Source of the DNA: Treponema sp.
GTDB taxonomy: Bacteria > Spirochaetota > Spirochaetia > Treponematales > Breznakiellaceae
Assembly (NCBI GenBank): GCA_031265825.1
Contig: JAISCD010000081.1
Coordinates: forward strand, 1-64,000
DNA: 64,000 nt
Reading direction: 5' to 3'
How positions within the stretch are numbered: position 1 is the first letter of the stretch; each line of letters opens with the position of its first letter. Both the position numbers and the translations under genes were made by a program. Shown here in pieces: positions 59,464 to 64,000 of the stretch. Below the pieces are notes generated by a model. It had not been told where the DNA came from and made no database searches. It was given only the letters and a program-made list of their open reading frames with translations.

Positions 59464-60297
59464 TTAATAGCCTTCGGCTGTAGACGCGGCGATCACACGT
59501 TCAGCGCCTGCGAGATCGCGGAAGGTTTGGACTTCTCGGAATCGGGTGAGCAAATCGCGGACTGCGGGCGTTTGGCTCGGATCGATTTCAAGTAAGAGCA
59601 TTCCCTGCGGCGTGAGGTGGTTCGGCGCGGATGCGATGATCCTGCGTATAAGCGCGAGACCGTCCTCTCCTCCGTCGAGCGCGAGGCGCGGCTCTTTCTG
59701 GACTTCGCGCGGGAGAGCGGCAAGTTCGCGCGTGGGGATGTAAGGTGGGTTTGCGACAATCAGGTCAAAACAGCCTTCTATGCGCTCGAAAAGGTCGCCA
59801 TGCACAAGGCGGATGTCCGCTTGTAGGTTGCGGGCGTTCTGTCGCGCGATTTCGAGCGCGTCTCGTGAGACGTCGCTGGCTGTAACGGTCAAGGCGGGGC
59901 GCTCTCGCTTGAGGCTGATCCCGACCGCGCCTGAGCCTGTGCAGAGTTCTAGGACCGAGTTCCCGCGTCTCTGCCTGATGAAGTCGAGCGCAACGGAGAC
60001 GAGGGTTTCCGTGTCTGGTCGCGGCACAAGCACGGCCGAGGTTATCACAAATGGTAGCCCCCAGAATTCTTTGTAGCCCAGGATGTACGCGGTACATTCC
60101 CCGTCGAGCCGTCGGTTCAGCGCGTGTTGGAAGCGTTCTATCGCCTCCCTGTCTACAGACTCGTCTATGCGTCCGAGGAGTTGTGTGTGGCTCGCGTTCA
60201 GGATGTGTCCCAAGATGAGGCGCGCGTCAAGGGAGGGGGCGTCGACGTGGTTCCGCAAGAGCGCGTTTCCTTGTTTCAGGAGGTTTCTTATGGTCAT
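59464..60297 (-). CDS. prmC: Release factor glutamine methyltransferase PrmC (HemK)
   Basis: 277 aa. N5-methylation of the GGQ glutamine in peptide-release factors. Seen: LILGHILNASHTQLL, motif I LELCTGSGAVGISL, motif IV VANPPYIPTREL, and EPRLALDGGEDGL, all typical. ATG at 60297 has no ribosome binding site, and a promoter -10 box lies 13 nt upstream, so the leader should be about 6 nt. Confidence 0.93.
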   Translation of the reverse strand: MTIRNLLKQGNALLRNHVDAPSLDARLILGHILNASHTQLLGRIDESVDREAIERFQHALNRRLDGECTAYILGYKEFWGLPFVITSAVLVPRPDTETLVSVALDFIRQRRGNSVLELCTGSGAVGISLKRERPALTVTASDVSRDALEIARQNARNLQADIRLVHGDLFERIEGCFDLIVANPPYIPTRELAALPREVQKEPRLALDGGEDGLALIRRIIASAPNHLTPQGMLLLEIDPSQTPAVRDLLTRFREVQTFRDLAGAERVIAASTAEGY

Positions 60298-60310
60298 GGT
60301 AGGAAGGGTT

Positions 60311-60339
60311 ACTATAATACATGGTTCAACCTTTGTCAA
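60311..60339 (-). promoter_or_regulatory. Promoter of prmC, near-leaderless configuration
   Basis: Minus strand TTGACA (60339-60334), 17-bp spacer, TATAGT (60316-60311), then 13 nt to ATG at 60297 without a Shine-Dalgarno sequence. Confidence 0.65.
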
Positions 60340-60460
60340 GGTCGGGGTGTCTGACACCTTGACGGCTTCTTCGGCTCTGTGGTAAATTTCGCACGAAAAA
60401 TTCCCCGAATGTAAAGCAAATTCCATGACAATCCCATATATATAGGAAAGGAAGGTTGAT

Positions 60461-61534
60461 ATGAACAAATGGTTGTTGGTTTTTATAGTACCGTCTCTAT
60501 TAGGCGGATACACCGCGTGCGAAGGCGGCGGTGAACGACTCGCGGGCAAGGACAAGGCAGAGGACGCCTTAGCCATCGTCCTATGGAACGTACAGGCGGT
60601 TTTTGACGGGAAAGCGGACGGCATTGAGTATAAAGAATACACAAACGGCTGGACACAGGAGAAATACCTCGCGCGTTTAAACATGATAGGCGAGGCTCTT
60701 GATTCCATCGGAACAACGCCTGAGGTATTAGCGCTCGTCGAGGTAGAAAACGCGGATATTCTGGAAGACTTGAGCAAGGGAGCGCTCGTAAAGCACGGCT
60801 ATCATTGGACGTTTTTCGGGAATAACGCCGGGGCGGCTCTCGGTGTCGGCGTATTGAGCAAACTACCCTTCACAAAGACCCAGATTCATTCGGCGCACGA
60901 AAACGGACTCACCATGCCGCGCCCGGTTCTTGAGGCGCACGTTACTGCGGAAGGGCGCGCAATCGTCCTGTTTCTGTGCCATTGGAAGTCCAAGCTCGGC
61001 GGAGACGCGGAAACAGAGCCGTCAAGAAGGCTATCGGCGCGCGTCATCGCACGGCGAATCCGGGAGATACACGCGGAGGCGCCCGATACGCCCGTCATCG
61101 TCATGGGCGATCTGAACGAGAATCACGACGAGTTTTTCCGCCAAGACAACGTATATGTTACAGCCCTCATGCCTGACCACCCGGCGGCCGCGGAAGCCGC
61201 GCTCGGATTGACGGATTTTCTCGTGATAAGCGAGAACAAACCCCCAACCTCCGCGTATTTCTCCTGTCTGGCTCTCTATTCGCCTTGGGCGGAGATAGAA
61301 GGCGGATCGTATAATTACAAGGGAAAATGGGAGACCATCGACCATTTCCTCCTGAATTCCCCGCTTTTTGACGAGAAAGATTGGGACTTCGACTCGTGCG
61401 AGGTTATCCGCCAAGCGCCTTTCCTCAATAAACACGGAACCCCCGCGTACTATAACCCAAATACAGGAGACGGCTTAAGCGACCACCTCCCGCTCTTGCT
61501 GACTTTGAGAAACAAGGAACACGAAGAGCGCTAG
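60461..61534 (+). CDS. Lipoprotein of the endonuclease/exonuclease/phosphatase family
   Basis: 357 aa. Signal ending LGGYTAC is a lipobox. EEP-fold landmarks: IVLWNVQAVFDG, LALVEVEN (metal-binding Glu), FLCHWKSKLGG, VMGDLNEN, and the terminal GLSDHLPLLL. A surface phosphodiesterase, possibly a nuclease. AAGGAAGG lies upstream of ATG. Confidence 0.88.
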   Translation: MNKWLLVFIVPSLLGGYTACEGGGERLAGKDKAEDALAIVLWNVQAVFDGKADGIEYKEYTNGWTQEKYLARLNMIGEALDSIGTTPEVLALVEVENADILEDLSKGALVKHGYHWTFFGNNAGAALGVGVLSKLPFTKTQIHSAHENGLTMPRPVLEAHVTAEGRAIVLFLCHWKSKLGGDAETEPSRRLSARVIARRIREIHAEAPDTPVIVMGDLNENHDEFFRQDNVYVTALMPDHPAAAEAALGLTDFLVISENKPPTSAYFSCLALYSPWAEIEGGSYNYKGKWETIDHFLLNSPLFDEKDWDFDSCEVIRQAPFLNKHGTPAYYNPNTGDGLSDHLPLLLTLRNKEHEER

Positions 61535-61567
61535 GCTTGACAAATTCACGGTTGTCAGGGATACTTG

Positions 61568-62413
61568 ATGACAATGAATGAAAAAGGGCTTATCACCATA
61601 GCCATAGGCAAAAAATACGCGGTTCAGGCGAAATATCTGGCGCTCTCTGCGATGCTTAACTCGCCGCAGACTATCCGCGCGGTTATTACGGATAACCCGA
61701 CCGCGCTTGAGAACTTCTTCGACATCATTGTCCCTTACGACCCCGCACTGGGAAACCCGTTTGCGGCGAAGACCCGCTTGAACCTTTACACGCCTTTCGA
61801 GAAGACGCTTTTCCTAGACGCAGACTCGCTCGTGATCCACAGCCTCGATTCCTATTGGGAAAGCCTTGACAAGAGGCATTTCGCGTATGCAGGGGATAGT
61901 ATCACAAGCGGCGTATGGTATGTTGACGTGGAAGAAACAATGGCGCGGTTCGGACTGACGTGGCTCCCCAAGTTCAATAGCGGCGCATTCCTGTTTGATA
62001 AGAGCGAGGAGGCGAGCCGCATCTTTGACATGGCTTTCGCGCTTATGCGGGAAGGGCTTGGCGTTGACTTCTTTCGCGCAAAACTGTTACCCGACGAGCC
62101 GTTTCTGGCGATCAGCCTCGCGCAAAACAACACACCGCCTTTCGACGATCATGGGCGTTTCTCCAGAACCTTGATTGACGCGAAGGAAATCCGCCTTAAT
62201 ACCGTGAAACGTACCGCGTTTTTCATCAAACGGAACAAGCCGGTCTTTCCCCTTGCGGTACATCTGTGCGGGCGTTTCGGCGCCGTCTTGTTTTTCCGTG
62301 AGAGAATCAGGCTGTCTTTACATTTTAATCCACCATTATCTGTTCTATACTCGAACATTGTGGTGTTCTTTAGATTTTTCGTTAGATTATTCCCCAAAAA
62401 CAAGGGAGACTAA
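61568..62413 (+). CDS. Putative GT-A fold glycosyltransferase (GT8-like)
   Basis: 281 aa. AVQAKYLALSAMLNSP and TLFLDADSLVI (D-x-D metal motif) and FNSGAFLFDKSE fit GT8-like enzymes. The C-terminus has a hydrophobic and basic stretch (VLYSNIVVFFRFFVRLFPK) that may hold it at the membrane. Start at 61568 has AGGGA upstream; an ATG 6 bp later is possible. It is 40 bp before a second glycosyltransferase-like gene. Confidence 0.7.
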   Translation: MTMNEKGLITIAIGKKYAVQAKYLALSAMLNSPQTIRAVITDNPTALENFFDIIVPYDPALGNPFAAKTRLNLYTPFEKTLFLDADSLVIHSLDSYWESLDKRHFAYAGDSITSGVWYVDVEETMARFGLTWLPKFNSGAFLFDKSEEASRIFDMAFALMREGLGVDFFRAKLLPDEPFLAISLAQNNTPPFDDHGRFSRTLIDAKEIRLNTVKRTAFFIKRNKPVFPLAVHLCGRFGAVLFFRERIRLSLHFNPPLSVLYSNIVVFFRFFVRLFPKNKGD

Positions 62414-62452
62414 TATGCTTGCAATACCAGCGATAACATACGGGGGCGCAAA

Positions 62453-63541
62453 ATGATAACAATTCTCGCTTATTACGACCGAATTTCGGTTTTTCACACC
62501 ATAGCCCCGTTCTTCTTAAAGAAATATCGGCGTTTATTCCACTTTACCCAATCCCTTGACTTTTGCCTGAAGCACGACAAGAATAAAACGCTCTTCATGG
62601 AACGCCTCTTCTTGTCCCGCGACCCCCGCGACTTGCGGCAGGACGAACTCGACGCCTTAAGGAAACTACGGGACAAATACGAGACTATCGTCTTCTTCAA
62701 TGGTCAGCCTGAAGCCGGACCAAACAAGCTCGACGTTTTGCCTTTTGTAGACCGTTTCTTTGACAAGTCCGTCTTCTCAAACCGGGAATATTACCAGAAG
62801 CCGCTTTACGGCAAGAATCTTTTCGCGGATTATTACCATAAACAATACGGCGTTATCGACGAAAAAGAATACTTATTCAAGCCGTCTGTTTCGTCAGAGG
62901 ATGCAAAGCGCGTCGAACTCTCGTGGAACATAGGTGTGGACGGGTATCCGCGCCGGGATTTCCCCCAGCGGCTCGGCGCAGTCGTGGCGCGTGCGGGTTT
63001 CCCCTACGTGGGGAGGCTCTTCAAGACGCAGGATCTGAAAAAGCCCACAGACTTCTCAGGCGAAGATAGGAATATCGCGGTTCACGCCAGAATAGACCCG
63101 GTTACCTGCCCTTCCATCGCCTACCAAAGAGTGCTTTTCTTGCAAAAGATCGCCGAAAAGCAGGCAAAGGAAACGTTCTTGACCGGTCTTACCAGCCAAA
63201 ACCAATACTACCGGGAACTGTCGTCAGCGAAGATCACCCTGTCCCCTTTCGGGTGGGGCGAGGTGTGCCACCGCGACTTTGAAGCCGTCATCTTCGGTAG
63301 CCTCTTGTTAAAGCCAGATATGTCCCATATAAAAACCTATCCAGACGTTTACATTCCTTATGAGACTTATATTCCTCTTGATTGGGATGGTAGGGACCTT
63401 TTTGAAAAGGTTGACTTTTACTTAGCAAACACAGCGGAAAGGCAGCGTATCGCGCAAAACGCCTTCGAGCGATACCAGAAAGAATTGTCAGGTTTGGAAG
63501 ATAGATTCGGGGAGCTGTTTGAAAACCGGTGTATCATATAG
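62453..63541 (+). CDS. Putative glycosyltransferase (GT1/exostosin-like C-terminus)
   Basis: 362 aa. The C-terminal part reads LTGLTSQNQYYRELSSAKITL then SPFGWGEVCHRDFEAVIFGSLLL, PDVYIPY and a helical end, typical of the donor-binding domain in many glycan-modifying glycosyltransferases. N-terminal half unrecognised. GGGGGCG upstream of ATG. It overlaps the convergent Rrf2 gene by 8 bp at the 3' end. Confidence 0.65.
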   Translation: MITILAYYDRISVFHTIAPFFLKKYRRLFHFTQSLDFCLKHDKNKTLFMERLFLSRDPRDLRQDELDALRKLRDKYETIVFFNGQPEAGPNKLDVLPFVDRFFDKSVFSNREYYQKPLYGKNLFADYYHKQYGVIDEKEYLFKPSVSSEDAKRVELSWNIGVDGYPRRDFPQRLGAVVARAGFPYVGRLFKTQDLKKPTDFSGEDRNIAVHARIDPVTCPSIAYQRVLFLQKIAEKQAKETFLTGLTSQNQYYRELSSAKITLSPFGWGEVCHRDFEAVIFGSLLLKPDMSHIKTYPDVYIPYETYIPLDWDGRDLFEKVDFYLANTAERQRIAQNAFERYQKELSGLEDRFGELFENRCII

Positions 63542-63968
63542 TATATTCTATTCTATCCGCCGCATAATACGCGTCAACTAGGTCTTTCAGCGAGATAGAA
63601 TCCACGCAATCAATGATTGCGGCGTAGAGATCGCGCCATGTGTGGCGCGACGTACAGATGTCCCGTACCGGACATATATTTGTATCGACGGCACATTCGG
63701 TGGGCTGAAGCGTGCCTTCAACTGCCCGAAGCACATCGCCGACCTTTATCTTGTCGATACTCCGTGTCGGATGATAGCCTCCCTGAGGCCCGCGCACCCC
63801 TTGAATAATGCCCGCTTTCCGTAGGGGAATGAACAACTGCTCCAAATAACCATCGGACATATTGATACTTTCCGCAATGGTTCTTGCGCTTGTGAATTCC
63901 CCTTCTGGGAACAACGCCATATACAGCAACGCTTCTAACGAATATCGTCCTTTTGTTGAAATTCTCAT
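63534..63968 (-). CDS. Rrf2 family transcriptional regulator
   Basis: 144 aa. Starts MRISTKGRYSLEALLYMAL, a winged helix with GGYHPTRS wing, and three cysteines in CAVDTNICPVRDIC as in IscR/CymR-type [2Fe-2S] sensors. It probably controls iron-sulfur, cysteine or redox genes; the target may be upstream, outside the window. AGGAA precedes ATG. Confidence 0.92.
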   Translation of the reverse strand: MRISTKGRYSLEALLYMALFPEGEFTSARTIAESINMSDGYLEQLFIPLRKAGIIQGVRGPQGGYHPTRSIDKIKVGDVLRAVEGTLQPTECAVDTNICPVRDICTSRHTWRDLYAAIIDCVDSISLKDLVDAYYAADRIEYTI

Positions 63969-64000
63969 AATTATTCCTGTTAGTGTTCTTAAAAACTATA

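Noticed and set aside
59464-60777. 437-aa version of prmC with a long N-terminal extension
   Set aside because: The first 160 codons are unlike any PrmC, lie over the promoter and repeat sequence, and overlap the antisense lipoprotein gene start; the ATG at 60297 fits the family.
1-64000. rRNA, tRNA or tmRNA genes
   Set aside because: No conserved rRNA segments, no CCA-ended cloverleaf with TTC-arm signature and no tmRNA were noticed when reading; a covariance search could still find a divergent one.

Overview
The window looks like a chromosomal segment of a spirochaete, most likely a Treponema relative of the kind found in animal or insect guts. The support is indirect: a BspA-type leucine-rich-repeat protein with a CsgG-like front half, a spirochaete-type conserved 589-residue protein, a substrate-binding protein whose mature end starts KGKRD, many lipoprotein signals, a chromosomal-integron-like cassette stretch (known from Treponema), and formate-tetrahydrofolate ligase. 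No rRNA or tRNA gene, transposase, phage gene or CRISPR array was recognised.

Layout. 1-15 kb holds housekeeping operons, mostly on the minus strand: smpB / LRR protein / polyprenyl synthase; D-Ala-D-Ala carboxypeptidase / 589-aa protein / pgeF; lolA-like / rodZ-like / rimO. 15-29 kb is an accessory block, almost all minus strand and largely AT-rich: RAMA-domain nuclease, ClbS-like, transglutaminase, RidA, acetyltransferases, MATE pump, a restriction-modification pair, ABC exporter, nucleotidyltransferase, kinase and permease. Between about 20.7 and 27.3 kb these are separated by five attC-like sites, two of them exactly 127 bp. 30.7-35.6 kb is a tandem duplication of a type IIG-like restriction-methylation gene, with a third-copy tail at 39.84-39.91 kb. 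36-45.5 kb has a MerR regulator, redox enzymes, cysK and a nitrate/sulfonate/taurine-type ABC operon. 47.8-64 kb has NlpC/P60, fhs, two LPP20-like proteins, an acyl-CoA synthetase, an EcoRI-homologous restriction system, an aldehyde dehydrogenase, prmC, an endonuclease/exonuclease/phosphatase lipoprotein, two glycosyltransferase-like genes and an Rrf2 regulator.

The most unusual content is a paralogous family of four 213-230 aa proteins of unknown function (3892, 46611, 30411 and 58684 as starts). Each sits directly downstream of its own tandem array with a 21-bp unit. The unit sequences differ but the period is kept, and most units carry a palindrome. A fifth, larger array (11162-11724) is followed by the same ATTGCATAG sequence as the first but has no gene. 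Other tandem repeats have 7-bp or 63-bp periods, so 7, 21 and 63 recur throughout.

Two other whole-window patterns stand out. First, at least ten copies of a roughly 60-bp element bounded by GGGGGGCGC and GCGCCCCCC lie between genes. Second, at least eight genes have a good sigma70-type promoter whose -10 box lies only 6-13 nt before the start codon and have no Shine-Dalgarno sequence, which suggests leaderless or near-leaderless mRNAs. All function calls come from reading the translated sequence; no database search was run.
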